A DNA stretch of 64,000 nt, taken from positions 20,302,837 through 20,366,836 of the forward strand of contig NC_087073.1 in assembly GCF_026151205.1 (NCBI RefSeq), given 5' to 3'. Origin of the DNA: Bolinopsis microptera (taxonomy: Eukaryota > Ctenophora > Tentaculata > Lobata > Bolinopsidae). Under the pieces are notes generated by a model. The model saw only the letters and a program-made list of their open reading frames with translations, did not search any database and had not been told where the DNA came from. Below are positions 1-14,317 of this stretch, piece by piece (position 1 is the stretch's first letter; each line of letters begins with the position of its first letter). The translations under genes were made by a program, and so were the position numbers.

Positions 1-994
1 AACATTATCGATTAAAAGGCGTCAACCGTGGCGTTATCATCACAATACTGATTTCATGGTGTCGGGTTCATGATATTTAAGAATTTAATGGACTCAAAAC
101 AACAAGCATGGAAGCAGAATATTTCATAGAAATTTAGCAGAAATAGAATTTAATCGATTATTTTACATACATACAGTAAAAGGATTATCTCCAGATTTGG
201 CAAAGTTTTACATCTATCAAAGTCACGTACCTTAGTGTCGCCCTTCCCTCGGATATACCGACCAATAAATGTAATAGATTTATACTTTTGCTAGATGTAG
301 TTTTAAATTAAATTGTATAGAAGATCCGTATTGATGCCAGTTTGCGGTCGAAATACCTGAATTGTTCTTTTGTCGGTTGATTCTTACTGTCATGAGCGAC
401 CGCGAGATCGTATCATACGCTATGTAGTATGTATACTAGTGACTGGGCAACTAAACCTCTTTTAGCTGCAACAGATTGAAACGCATCTTACACAAAAAAT
501 AAAACACGTGAACATCAGAGTAACGTTTTATCACCGAAAAATCATGTAATTCACCCCAATTTCTAGTAATATTCGCATTTCGGGCTCGCCGCCAAAAAGG
601 GTATTTACCCATACGAGCACGACGAAAGATTTCACAGTACATAGCATTCCTACACTGTGTACCCCTTCACTATTTGAACTTAGTTAAAGAATGTTCCAGA
701 TGAGTGACTCGTAACCATGACACCACAGGTCTGATCCCTAAAATAATACACTCAATCATAGCCCCGCTATAACAGTGACTACACTGTACTGCACTGTGTG
801 TATAATAGGTTTGTGAAGACCTGGCTCCTTTATACCACCTTCATTGCCGTGTATAACACATGATACCACCATCATTACTCATTGCCCTATATAATAATAC
901 ATCATATCACCGTGTTTAACACCCAAAAATATTGTTCTCCTTACACTTCAAATACCACCATTTTTCAAATAGGTAACCCTCTACCCTCCCTCAG
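1..994. other. Non-coding flank, probably intron of the Tubby-family gene
   Basis: No convincing exon was found here. The first Tubby exon at 995 starts inside a codon (two bases must come from an upstream exon), so this stretch is most likely intron and the N-terminal exons lie left of the window. The pyrimidine-rich tract ending in CAG at 981-994 is the splice acceptor. Short open frames here have no recognisable protein character. Confidence 0.55.
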
Positions 995-3900
995 TGCGGA
1001 CCCTACAGACCTGTCACGTGACGGTGAGAGTTACGTGGGTAAAGTAAGGAGCAACCTGGTGGGGACCAAGTTTACTATCTACGGCTCTGGACTCAACCCG
1101 GTCAAACCTCCAAAACCTGGTCCTGAGGGAACTGTCATATACCGTGAGGTAGGTCACGTTTAGAGATGTGTAGTTGCGTGGTCACGTACAGCGTGGTCAC
1201 GTACAGCGTGGTCACGTACAGCGAGGTACAGCTCCTGTAGTGAGTGTAGATGTCACGTGATCATGTCACGTGATCATGTCTGATGTCAGGTGCGGTGGTG
1301 TGTGATTTTGCGGGTGTTCAGTAATGAGTATGTCTGCTGTAATTCGGTACATAATGGTCCGATGATCCAGGAACAGGTGTTGGAGCCTGGGTTTTATAGT
1401 ATGTAATCTCCCAGATTTACTGATGTTGATTTATATAGCTTTGAAATGAAAAAGTTAGGCAATTCCGAGAAAGTTAATAGAATAACGCGGTAAAACACAA
1501 AATGAGCTCTTTAAATCTTAAAATATTTCAAATGATCCAAGTACAGTTACAAATAGTAATTACAAGTATCCGTCAGTTCTCACATACTGATAGCATTACC
1601 CAGACTCACCTAGGAACTGGGAAGATGATACATTGTAACAGTGAACACATTTCCCCACCATCTGAAGCACTACAAAATACAACATTTACCATTATACACT
1701 ATATTATTCTAACATAAGATACTGTAGCTCATTTCTCTGTCCGTCCCCTAACATTGGCGAGATTACAAAATAAATAAAAACACATGACAATTTTCAGCCG
1801 GCCACTTTAAATCTACCGGCACAAAGTATCACCAATTAGAAGGTGCTCAAATTACTTGATGAATGCCTTTCAGTATTTTAGATCTAAGTTTGACAGAGTT
1901 TTATTTCGCTGAGTGTTTTTTTCGTGCTAAGTCACGCATTTTTAAAAATTATTATATGTATCTTTCTAGTTTCTTGGGCCCATTACATCTTTTTGATGTC
2001 GAAGGGCCTTATGAATACTGTCATTTCTCTAGCTATAGTTGTTAAAACTGACGCTGAATGGAAATACCATCGATTGAACATGAAATCCACAAAACTGGCA
2101 CAGGCACCTATGAAGTTTGTCACTTACTCCTTTATAACACTTACTCCTATACAGTTGCAGTATACACTTACTCCTATACAGTTGCAGTATACACTTAATC
2201 CTAAAAGCTGCTAATTGAGCATGGAAATCTGAAATGCTTTCCTCTTGTAAGCTTACCCAGGGCCAGACTCTCAAAAAAAAAGTATAGAAGTTCTATCTTC
2301 AAATTGTGTGAGCCAAACAAGAGAAAGAGAATCAATAAGATTCTATTGTTCAATGTTCCACTGCTTTCATCAGTGTATTATTGCGGGCGAGGGGATGTGC
2401 ACTGTGCAGTATGCACCTCAAAGCGGCTTCATTAGAACACAACATGACATCAGAAAATTACACCCTACGTAATAAAACACTGAACATAGTACCTTTAACT
2501 TCTGGGGTGTACCTTCGAATATTTTAATGTTAATCTTTATTTAATTAGATTTCACATCTTTTTTTGACCAGTGGCTTACAAGCTTCTGGGTCCTGTTTCG
2601 AGGTTTTTTGAGTGGATTTTTAGGGCCCTGGCATTTGCCGACAAAGCGGTTTTTATATTTCCGTTTTATAATCCTGTTGATTTGTATATACCGTTTTGAA
2701 AATTTTTCAAATCTAAATCTAAATCTGTTGCCATGGGGTGGCAAGTCCCCATACATCGTGGTCCGGTAGGTAGTTTCATTGCGTCCTAATACAATAATAA
2801 TATATTATATATTGTTGTCTTGTAAATTTATTAATATTTGGGACTCAGGCCGCATGTATTAAAGGCCACTCTTAAAAATACTATTTATGTTTTATGTAAC
2901 TTACTGTCACCAGGAATTGCGATTTTATGATTTTGGTATAAAATGTACATACTATGCATTCTTGATGTTCACCACCAATATCTCCATGTCTTAAATCCAG
3001 AATCTGGGTCCCGGCGTCGGTTCCTTAGCTCCCTGTTGTATGCCAAATTAGCTGAAGACAAACTTCGCAGCTTTGGTAGGCACTAGGCAGCAAGATTTAA
3101 ACTATACCAGCTTGTTGCTTAACGAACCAAGGGACAGGAGATCCTCACGAAGAGTTGCTAAATCTATTAATTTGCGGGGGAACCTATTAATTTGTTCAGC
3201 AGCCCACTGTCCACTGCCCAGCTTGTTAGAGCTCACACCCCACTACTTAACTAACCAAATAGTCACGTGTTCATTAATTCTTATCCCAGGAAAAAGCTCT
3301 GATTTTCTACCGTCACGTCATCGTTACTTTACTTTGTTAATGTTCAAAGAAAGTTCGAGATTATCTTAATATCCTCACCATGATGCTACGTCAGACGTTA
3401 TAAAACACATTCTTGCATTACAATATTTATTTAACAGTCGCTGCATCAGTCCACGTACAAAGTAGCTTGTTAATGTGACACGACGATGATGCTTACCTAA
3501 GAGTAGGGCGGCGGTGAGGGACCAGTCTGCATGACATCAGAACATTACACCCTACGTAACAACCAGTGTTTATGTGTTTTATAACTCTCTCCCTACATCT
3601 GTACTTTCGTAAGCAATCGCTGTGTTTTTGTAAGAGTGCGGAGTGAGATGTGGTAATGTGGAGTGGTAGTGCTACTGGTGAGTGCTAACTCACTAACTCA
3701 GTGCACAATGTTTAAGTGTTGATAAAGTTAAAAGTTTAAGCTACTTGATCGATCATTTAACGAAATCGTGAGCATTATCTTTCATCAAGTCGTGTCACGT
3801 CCACGACGATCAACGTACATGCTAAAACTTGACATATATAATATTATCTTGGGACTTTGAATTATAATCATCAATGTGACAGTTGTGGAGTGTTACATAT

Positions 3901-6900
3901 AATAACCGATTGTGAAATATCTTCACATAATGTTTTCATCTATGTGGTCCTATATGGGCAGATCCATGTGACTACGTTTAGTATGTTGCCTAATTTGGCA
4001 GAAGAGCTGTGCTGCTCTAATACTGACAATTTATATCTCTTCGTGATAAACGGATTAAACGGATTAAACAATTCAAAAGTCAAATTACATGGTATATAAA
4101 AATTTCAACTTAAAACTTGCAATATATTATATATAATATAATACATAATTATATATATATAATATATATCATAATATAATATATTAATAAGTTGTGGCTT
4201 GGTTTCCAAAGAGTGATCAACTGCTGACAAGTGACAAGCAGGAGCATTATCTTGCACTGAAGATTGGTATTTTTCATTACTATATCATGAAACGGTTCGT
4301 ATGCCCGCAGATTTGAGTGTTACTATATCATGAAACGGTTCGTATGCCCGCAGATTTGAGTGTTACTATATCATGAAACAGTTCGTATGCCCGCATATTT
4401 GAGTGTTACTATATCATGAAACAGTTTGTATGCCCGCAGATTTGAGTGTTACTGTATCATGAAACGGTTCGTATGCCCGCATATTTGAGTGTTTGAGTTT
4501 CTCTTTGTTTTGAAATATAATATAATAATTAACTGAATATATTATAATACAATTTAAATTGTTTTAAAATATATAAGCCAACTTGATGCATATATTATGT
4601 TAACTTTGGCGAAGTTTTTATTTTTTAGCTATTCTTAATTTTCTTCAATGGAGTAACAGAATTGCTTGAAGCAAAATTCATCCAGATTTATTTTGCTTCA
4701 AGTAATTCTTAGTGAACAGCAAAATCATATTCTCACCCTTGATGGTGGTTCAGATGACGTCGATCTAAAAAATGGTTGTTGTCCTCTCAGTCTTCACCGA
4801 TACTATTTATATATATAAACTGAACTTAACACTTCAAGTTTAAAGTATATAAACCAGTTGATTTTTGACGTCACGTCGTTAACCGGCTAGAGCTCTCAAA
4901 CATTTAATCTGACATTTAATCTGACAGTTGGGTGATCAAATGTCATGTTGGGAGATAAACTGTCCTGAGACACGCCCACTTCTGATTGCCTCACCAACTC
5001 ATCACTAAAACATATAATCTCCCTCAATACCACGTGACACTGACACAAAACCATAGCATTACTTCTGAAGTTTATCTAGTTATTCTCGAACATTCCCCAT
5101 CGAATCTGATCCAGCTCTGCAGTAGGCACATTTTATAAACGCTAGTGCCGTGAGACGGTAAGCCTAACTACTTGACTCTTTCGCAAGCTCCAGATATTTC
5201 CCTCTATTTGGCATAATTACAGAGCAGCGGTTATCCAGTATTTATGCCCTCGCGCCTTAAACAGTGGTAGTAGTGCCTGTCAACTTACCTCTAAAGTAAT
5301 ATCACGTTATAGTATTAAGTAAGTTATTAAGTAACATTATATATATATAAAGGTGTGCGGTAAGTTATCAACCAAGGAGCGGCAGCATCCGCGCGCTGTA
5401 CGGAGTGGTACTGCTCCCTTTTATTTGGTAGTGAGCTGGTCGGGGTAGTGTCTGGGTAGTGGATATTTACTATTTACTATTTACCACCCGCCAACAAGAG
5501 TGCCCGCCATGTCTGGAATGGTGTACGGAAACATTTAATAGATACTCGAGAATTGGTAACAGAGCAATTTAATGAACTTGGCACCCCTAAATTCAGAGTA
5601 ACAAAAGATTAAAGACGATTATACCTACTTCGCTTTGTCCAGCGACGCTGTGAGCAAAAATTTATTTTACAATTTATATCACAATTTATATTACGCTAAA
5701 AGCTCGAAATTTGAAAGCCACCTTTTTTTGGTACCTTGGTAGAAATAGCTTGTCACGTGGGTATAGATGGTGTATCACGTGGTATAACTGATGGTGTGTC
5801 ACGTGGTATAGATGGTGTGTCAATGAAACAACTTGTATACAGAACAATGCATCTTTCTACGCGGTAGTGTGGTGACATCAGAAAGAGAAAGCAAAAAGTG
5901 TCGTTCACACCAAAAATTATAAAATCTTTTGTTGTTTACATTTTATTCAAAATAGCAACAGCTGGCAATATTCAAGTGGAATTCGCACCGTGAATTTAAT
6001 AAGCTACTTTCTCATGCATTTTGCATGTTAGCACTTTACTAGTCTTTCTTGTGAGGTAACCATGAAATATCACTTAAGATTATAATCTAGGTGACTAGGT
6101 CTTATAGTGCATATTATATAGTGTAACTTCTAATTTGACGAAATTATGTATTAGAATTGCTAACAGGCAATTATAGGAATCGTTTGTGTATCACAAATCC
6201 GAATCCACAAATTGTGATACTTTTATTCTAATTTGTTCTCTTAACGTCGTGAAGGTTCTCTGAAATCAATTACATATTGTCTTGATCACTATTAAATAAA
6301 TAACTACCAGATAAAATGAATTTGTCAGCTATTCATAGATAATCGATAATTGAATTTGTAATACTTGCGTTAAAATTCGTTCTCTCGATGTAATTTAGTT
6401 CCTCCGATGAAATAGTTGAAGTATCTTGTTTAAGGGGGCCGGGTGGGGGGGGGGGGGGGGTTTAATGCTTCTTGTTTAGCTCTTGTAATATAATATAACG
6501 GTTCAGTGCGATACAAATTCTAATATTGTCTGCAAGGCATCGGATAATAGCGACAGAAACATGATACGATAAAGATGAATTGTCGATAAAGATGAATTGT
6601 GATGTGCCATTGACCTGTTTTGTGCCATCAACTCAGGAGGAGATCAGTGTTTGAGAATTAGTATCAAGATCAGTATTCAATGATCAAGACATTACAAACT
6701 GTTAACCTGTGATGAATCTATAATCCATTAGACCAATTAAGGAGTCACAAAGCTGCTAATATTGACTGTTTTGTATCTACTTATCAAGGTGTTAAACACT
6801 GAACGGCACTATGACTGGTCTAGTATTATTAGAAGTCATCACCAACTTGATAGCAAATTTAAGACTTTAAGAGAGTTGACACTATATAAATCCTTTCTGC

Positions 6901-9900
6901 TCGAAACATACTTTATAAGATCACGTCATGCTATCAAAGTGCAACTTCTTTGTGATAATATAATTGAACTGGCAAAGGTACTTCAAACCTCCTTTTATGA
7001 GACATGAAATGAAAAATAAAAGAAGTACTATAATACCGCCGAGAAAGTGGTTATATTACTATAAAAGGTATATAAAGGTGGAATTGTGAGGCAAAAAGGA
7101 TGGATCCATTTACCTCCATTTGTGTCACCCTGTGAATCAATACTTGTCTAATTTAACCATCGCTATAATATCCGAATATAATCTGTGACGGTTATGATAG
7201 CTAAATGTGAGAATAATACTCCACCCTAAGCAACTCCTTTCAAAAAGAATGTAGCCAAGTATTTTGAATATTTTGTGTATTTTGAATATCTACTGTTGAA
7301 AATAGGAATATATCCTGTGAATTCATTTCCAATGACCAAATTTGGTGCGATATTATCCAAGTTTTTGTTTGTGTCGTCAGACTTTACGATAGTCCTACAG
7401 AAAAACAGATAAATGCTTCAATAGTATTAGCTTCTCGGCAAAGAAAATGAAAAAGTTCAACTCTGCACTAATAACTCAAGAACACGTTGAACTAAAACCA
7501 CATTCTGTGGATAAATAACGCACGTTGGAGCACACATTGTTGTACTATCTACAATCTACATCGTACACAGTGCTACATCGCACACAGTGCTACATCGCAC
7601 ACAGTGCTACATCGCACACAGTTCTACATCGCACACAGTGCTACATCGCACACAGTGCTACATCGCACACAGTGCTACATCGCACACAGTGCTACATCGC
7701 ACACAGTGCTACATCGCACACAGTGCTACATCGCACACAGTGCTACATCGCACACAGTGCTACATCGCACACAGTGCTACATCGCACACAGTGCTACATC
7801 GCACACAGTGCTACATCGCACACAGTGCTACATCGCACACAGTGCTACATCGCACACAGTGCTACATCGCACACAGTGCTACATCGCACACAGTGCTACA
7901 TCGCACACAGTGCTACATCGCACACAGTGCTACATCGCACACAGTGCTACATCGCACACAGTGCTACATCGCACACAGTGCTACATCGCACACAGTGCTA
8001 CATCGCACACAGTGCTACATCGCACACAGTGCTACATCGCACACAGTGCTACATCGCACACAGTGCTACATCGCACACAGTGCTACATCGCACACAGTGC
8101 TACATCGCACACAGTGCTACATCGCACACAGTGTTATTACAGAAAGTCTGATAACACAGAACTGTTCCTAACAGTAATCTGTCTGCTAGATTACTGTAAC
8201 AGCTGAAGGTGTGGAGGGGGGGAGGAGGGAGCGGAGGAGGGAGGGAGGGAGGGAGGAGGGAGGAGGGAGGGAGGGAGGGAGGGAGGGAGGAGGGAGGGAG
8301 GGAGGGAGGGAGGGAGGGAGGGAGGGAGGGAGGGAGGGAGGGAGGGAGGGAGGGAGGGAGGGAGGGAGGGAGGAGGGAGGGAGGGAGGGAGGGAGGGAGG
8401 GAGGGAGGAGGGAGGGAGGGAGGGAGGGAGGGAGGGAGGGAGGGAGGGAGGGAGGGAGGGAGGGAGGGAGGGAGGGAGGGAGGGAGGGAGGGAGGGAGGG
8501 AGGGAGGGAGGGAGGGAGGGAGGGAGAGAAGGATCACGAATGGCTCAATGGTACTAACGAACTGTCCTGATAATCCTAGCGCTAAATAGTAACCTTTATA
8601 CTGGGGATTGGTCAGTTTGTTCAATAGGGAGTAGGTTTTTTGGCTGGGACCTAGAACACTGTTATTTGGCCAGCGCTGGGTTTTTAGAAAAAATAACATA
8701 TTTAGTTTTACAAAATATAATAATAATAAGTTTTACAAATTACTTTTACTGACAAGTAGGGAGGTGGTTAAGTATGTTTAGTCGTGTGATCAAGTTATTC
8801 TAGGATGAAAGTTAATAGATTAAAAATGTTTTAACGTGAAGCAACTGATAGATAGGATAAGAAAGACTAATCAGTTTTTCACTTAGCTATTGTGTCAAAC
8901 CTACACTAGCGTAATCATTTGGAAACCCCCCTCCCAACTCGGCTGATTACGTAATATGTGAAAGACCCCTAAGCAAAACTGTACTGCTGAGCTGTACGGA
9001 GAGCTGTACGGAGATAGCTGAGCTGTACGGAGAGCTGTACGGAGAGCTGTACGGAGATAGCTGAATTTCTCTAGTTGTGTAATAACTTACATTGAACTCG
9101 TTCATCTCAACACTCAACAGCAGCTCATGTATTGTACATTTCATTCAATGTTCGGTATTTGATGAGTGATAATATACAACCTGTGAATGTGTGCAAGCAA
9201 AGCTTGACATGTCTGATTGTTATGTAGATAGTACATGATCATAGTAATGAATAGATAATAAATTGTAAATACATAGTCCGGCTTGAGCTACTAGACAATC
9301 AATCTTTTACAGATTCCCTCATTATTCATGTTGAAACCACTACCTTTTGACAATATCATGATCCCCGGCGCTGTACTGTGTACGCAACGACATTAGAAAA
9401 TGAGCTTGAGCTATGAGCCGGGTAGTTGGGTAAATATATCACATGTGTTTGTGTACCGTGGAGTTCACCCGCACTAGATCCTCTGACACACGATGAACTG
9501 CTTATTAATTCACAGGATGGAATATTGGAGAATATTGCGTAAGGCTTCAGCAGGTCCCACCTACCTCCGGGGACAAATATTAATAACATTAGACTGGACC
9601 TCCATTGTGCGCTCTCTCAATGCGAGTTAATTGTGATTGTAGTATTAACATGATATGATTTTCTAAAGTCTAGAACACACCTGAGATAAAATTGATAGAG
9701 GACCTGATTACATGTTGGTAGGGCCTGATTTATCATAACTCTTCAATAATGGGGTATCTTAGTGAAGCCCTTGTCGGGGTAAATGGATTTTATACTTTGA
9801 TCCTACCGCCTGCCTAATATTATTATTTTGGGTTTTTGACAGCTCTTGAGCAATGCAACCTACTTTTTTGAAAAAATGAATCGTAATGATGGGTCTTACC

Positions 9901-12364
9901 GTAATCATAAAAGATAATACATAAAATGGTAACAGGTGGACGGTGGTCGAAGGTTTTTGTTTACCGATTCAGACGAGCATGAATTATATATATCATTGAC
10001 TTCTCAGATTTGTCTCAACCGTCTCAATTTGTTAATTTCCAAAAAATTAAATATAAAAATGTACAATTAAGTTGTTTTACTCCCAGATTTAGTAGAAGAT
10101 ATGAACTGTGCACTAATCCAGGTCCCCCCTGCTCAGGAGCTAGCATCAGTTGTGTACAGTACGAACGTGTTGGGCTTCAAGGGACCCAGGAAGATGACAG
10201 TGTTAATACCAGGCATGACTGGCGATCGAGAGAGGGTCGAGATACGTCCTGAATCAGAACATGTGAGTTTTAAAGAATAGTATACATTATACATTATAAT
10301 TTATAATACATTATACATAAATAGAGGGTGTGGGGTTTGGTCAAATTCAAGTTCTTATTAACTTACGTCTAAGACGGAAACAGTTTCTTCGAGTAATGTT
10401 TTTATATTGTGTTGCACGAATAATGTTTTTATATTGTGTTGCACGAATAATGCGTCAGAACATTTGCATTTGTAAAGGGTGGGAATCTTGCAGATACTGC
10501 CTGACGTTGCCTTCTTTAGTAATCCAGATTCCAGCTCTCAAGTGAATTCAGTATTATGTAGCCATTCGAACCGGTCTCTTTTCTGAAAGCCGTTGATAAA
10601 GAATGACCAATTTAATTAATTTCAAACTCTTCAGCACTCGATACTGGAGCGTTACAAGAGAGGAGAAGCGGGTAATCTGCTCGAACTTCACAACAAGACG
10701 CCTGTTTGGAACGACGAAACTCAGAGCTACGTCCTTAATTTCCACGGTCGCGTCACTCAGGTACAATAACACAGATCTTTTAGTGGAGGTTGCACAATAA
10801 TATGTCTAGTATACAATGCATCTTATCTGACCTGCGTGATTCTTGAGGTCACATTCATTGTTTGAATATAATAGCAAAAGACCTGGTTGATAGTGGGTAG
10901 GATGAGCCAATGGCTCCCACCTCCATCTTAATTTAAAACCGAATATGGTTCGCTGAGCCGTTTTATTTTCTGATATATACGAGACTGTAATTTAACAATC
11001 AACTCCCACTATTGACCAATCACATCCCCGAGATAATATCACATGTCAAACCAAACATCTCCAACCTCCCCAACCAAACCTATCCTCGTACAAACTAACC
11101 AATTCTTCTGCTATCTTATAGTCGATACCTTCTTCTTGCGAATTGTGCAGTAGAAATGATAACCACAGTTACCTGCGATATAAACACAATGTTAGGCTGT
11201 TTAGTGGTTGAAGGCAGAATTTAAGGGGGTTAAATCGGCTCTTTCCTCTGGATCTGGATAGTCGAATTACTCCCTGGCCCCTCCTTTATTAATCGAATAT
11301 CAAGCTTTGCTTTGAAGACTACAACGTTTAATAAAGACTGCAAATCATGACCATCCTAAGAGTGCTCACTTTCCATGAGAATATTGGACAGCTATACTCT
11401 AGATTTAAACCACAGTTTCCATTACGAAGGAGAACAATCCAGGCTACTAGGTGCTTTGAAAGTTTCTCCTGCAGAGCTATCCGAACAATACCAGACACTC
11501 ATTAGCAACGAGCTCTTTAGCTTTATACCGTATTAAATTACACGGCGTGAATAGTTTAGGTGGGTGTGTATAGGATCACCAAGGAAGCAAAGGGGCGAAT
11601 ATCGTATTGTACCTCACATTACCATGACAACAATATTAGCATCATGACCAAAATAATATTACCATAGGCAACGTTTAGCTGCAGGGCGAGCTAGCTCTTT
11701 CAGCTCTCTGCTGCTCGGAGCTATTAATCACGGCATAGCATTGGTAGAAGTGTTTATCACGTTGCTTTGTCAAGCAATACAGCTCCATCAGATCCGAACT
11801 AATCTTTAAATTGCACTGAAATTATTATATATGAGGCCGGTCATTTTAGAAAACATTATCCGATATGAGGTTTTAAGCGTACTGTACGTGGATTGTCTTG
11901 TTTATCTGTTATTTATTTATAGAGTATTAATGTTTGCTATTTAATTAGTCTCCGTAAGTTGCTTCAACACCTGGTAACGGACAGTTTCATTGTAAGATTT
12001 CTATTGTGTAGGGTGCGACCCCCTAGTGTGCATTATAGAGAGATGGGGCGCAATTATCAAGGTTTCTTGATCTGCAAACATATAGCAGGAACTATACCAA
12101 ACATGGCTATAACTTAGTATATTTTGAATTTGTTAGCATGTTTAAATTTAGTTAAATCGCAAAATTTGTTTAACCAGAATAACATTGCAGGCGTCAGTGA
12201 AGAACTTTCAAATAATCCACGACAACGACCCCGACTACATCGTAATGCAGTTTGGACGTGTTTCTGAGGAAATATTCACCATGGACTTTAAATACCCCTT
12301 ATGTGCTTTACAAGCATTTGCCATCGCTTTATCTTCCTTCGACGGGAAAATAGCTTGTGAATGA
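995..12364 (+). CDS. TULP: Tubby-like protein, C-terminal four exons (5' end outside the window)
   Basis: Exons are 995-1148, 10137-10262, 10635-10760 and 12191-12364, all with AG/GT borders and phases that join cleanly; the stop is TGA at 12362-12364. Together they encode the C-terminal half of the Tubby domain. Exon 1 carries [20 protein letters not shown], exon 2 [15 protein letters not shown], exon 3 [20 protein letters not shown], and exon 4 the family's closing signature [15 protein letters not shown]. Known of the family: the domain is a beta barrel around a central helix that binds phosphatidylinositol 4,5-bisphosphate, and Tubby/TULP proteins deliver GPCRs and other membrane cargo into cilia with IFT-A. 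The N-terminal region, including the start of the barrel, is not in the window, so TUB cannot be told from TULP1-3. Intron 1 here is 9 kb and carries several minisatellites; the other introns are 0.4-1.4 kb. No frameshift is present. Confidence 0.95.
1176..1220. repeat. 15-bp tandem repeat, three copies
   Basis: Three exact copies of GCGTGGTCACGTACA lie just inside the Tubby intron, 27 bases after the donor. A CACGTGATCATGT-type repeat follows at about 1254-1280. Confidence 0.8.
4278..4492. repeat. 43-bp tandem repeat, five copies
   Basis: Five head-to-tail units of exactly 43 bp, each starting TAC-TATATCATGAAAC and ending TTTGAGTGT, with one or two substitutions between units. It lies in the large Tubby intron and has no coding content. 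Confidence 0.9.
5752..5820. repeat. Degenerate tandem repeat with CACGTG in each unit
   Basis: Three imperfect units of about 20-28 bp, each with TCACGTGG followed by TATA and GATGGTGT. The CACGTG E-box core recurs in several unrelated repeats of this window. Confidence 0.6.
7571..8131. repeat. 17-bp minisatellite, 33 copies, in the Tubby intron
   Basis: The unit TGCTACATCGCACACAG repeats 33 times (561 bp) with almost no variation; one unit has TTCTACATC. Because 17 is not a multiple of three and the unit lacks stops, all three forward frames stay open for about 200 codons. Those frames are repeat artefacts, not genes. The near-identity of units points to recent expansion or frequent homogenisation. 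Confidence 0.95.
8209..8526. repeat. (GGGA)n tract with GGAGG interruptions
   Basis: About 320 bp of almost pure purine GGGA units with occasional GGA triplets. One strand is pure purine, so triplex or G-rich structure is possible. It begins 78 bases after the 17-bp array and lies in the same intron. Confidence 0.95.
8986..9062. repeat. GAGCTGTACG-type short tandem repeat
   Basis: Five to six copies of a GAGCTGTACGGA motif, some separated by GATAGCT. The AGCTGTAC core is nearly palindromic. It is in the Tubby intron and has no coding support. Confidence 0.7.
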
Positions 12365-14317
12365 CTCAATGTAGTATGTCCTCAGACACTTTATTGTTCT
12401 ATTTCTTTACTTTATATATAAATAGTGTAGGACACATTATCAGAATTTGAGGAATGTATCCTCCTGGCTTGGTTGCCATGGATACTCATTCCCAAAACTC
12501 AGAGTCTTTGTACTTGGAATATTCAGAGAGTAACATGATCTTATCGTGATTAATTTATTTTCCCTTTTATTCGTACAACGATGTATATATGTTTTAAATG
12601 TTAAAAATGTTGATTATGTGTATTAAGTAAAAAAACTGCTACGATGAATTTATTATGAATTAGGGTAGCGTTAAAATTCATTAAAATATTGTAAACAGAT
12701 GATATTATTAAACAATGATGATGTTTTTGAATAATATAATTTATGAAATGGGACCTAAATTCTTACCTCTTTATAGGAAATCTCATAGATTTTCGCAAGG
12801 ATTTCCTAAACACTGTTATACGATTTTTAGTTTTATGGAATGTTATACCGGGCATTTAATTGGTAACTAATTGATAATTGATACCATAGACTGAAATCAA
12901 CAAGACAATCAGTCGAATAACCCTTGATCAATCTTATATTATGAAGGAATTGGGCGACATCCCACAATAAGTTGAGAATATTATTTGATTATTATATGTT
13001 TTAGATGAGGATAGCCGGATCTATCACAGTATATTTAAATCAAGGAGATATTTTACTCATTCATAGATTGATATATAAAAGGGCGATTCATGCCCCAGTT
13101 GATATATACCTTAGTTCAGATGTTATGATTTTAATGTGTTCAACAAGTCTGTGTACAAAAGAATTACGTGTTTAGAAAGTTTAGCAGTATTTTATCCTTA
13201 GGTAACCGTCAGTAGGTTTGTAATCGTAGCTCGCACAAAGTTTAACGAAGTGAATTTGCAGTTGCGAGATTACAGTGCGTTATTTTAGTAGCGGAAGAAG
13301 AAGCAGCTCTGATTGGAGAGTCTGATATGAGACTTTATCAGTGTTTATAAAGGCTTGATTTGTCTCTCGTGTGAAGTGTCATATTGTGTCATGTTGTCGT
13401 TGTTTTAGCTGACATTTTGATGTCAAACTTTCGTGTTTTAATTTAGGGTCTGTACATGTTGTGTGCCTTATATAGTCTTATTTCCGTGCAGAGAACAGGA
13501 ATTTCAGAATTTGTCTGTCATACCCTGAAATATGTACGTGGTTTGAGATGTTCACCTACCGTCCTAACAAGCAACTTAAAGCCGGAAGAAAATTCAAATT
13601 TTCGTAGTCATGTTTTTGTTTCGGGTAATATTGGACTAAAGAATCGAACAAATATCTGTTTCAAATAATCGGCGTTTTATTGTTTCACAGACAAATGATC
13701 TACCGGAGATAAGAGAAACAAGATAACAGAGTACACGTCTAATCTTATCATACTCATTACATTCCGAATGTAAATACTTAGAAACATACCAGCTAATCAC
13801 CCATTGTTTCACAAAGTCACATTTAAAATTTCGAGTTTAGGACCCATGATTAGGAGAAACTTGATACGTGTAATTCAACAAATATTCTCCTATTCATGTT
13901 CACGATATTCCACATCGAGGATAATGTTCGCCAGAGATCTTTATCTCTAACACATGCGCGGTTACTAGTCTTTTATGAGGGGGAATTATTACACAGTTAC
14001 ACCATTGTGATTTTAGGAGACGAGTTTAACACTCTCCCCTGGGGACTGGGTCAAGTCTGGTAAAACTACACAGTGTCGACAATAAAAAGGGCATGACAAG
14101 GGCCCCACACCGGCCACCATATGGCAACTAACCGGCGTGTCACAGCATCTGTCAGATTATATGTAAATGTATTGCTCCAGAGAGTTTGTCAATTAAGGAC
14201 AAATGTTACTCCGTCAAGGTTGTATGAATTTCTGAGAATATGTTGTATCGTGATATAGATATCTGTTCAGGTTGTGTGTACTGTGTGATGTGTATGTGAG
14301 CCGTGAGGGCCAGTCTG
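12365..14317. other. Intergenic region after the Tubby-family gene
   Basis: This contains the Tubby 3' UTR and spacer. The sequence is AT-rich; no exon, RNA gene or transposon could be supported. The short frame at 13456-13668 has no family resemblance. Confidence 0.6.

Noticed and set aside
7525-8206. Three overlapping forward frames of about 200 codons
   Set aside because: They are translations of the 17-bp array in its three phases; no unique coding sequence surrounds them.
8100-8699. Proline/leucine/serine-repeat and glycine/arginine-repeat frames
   Set aside because: Produced by the GGGA tract on either strand; no start context or flanking exon.
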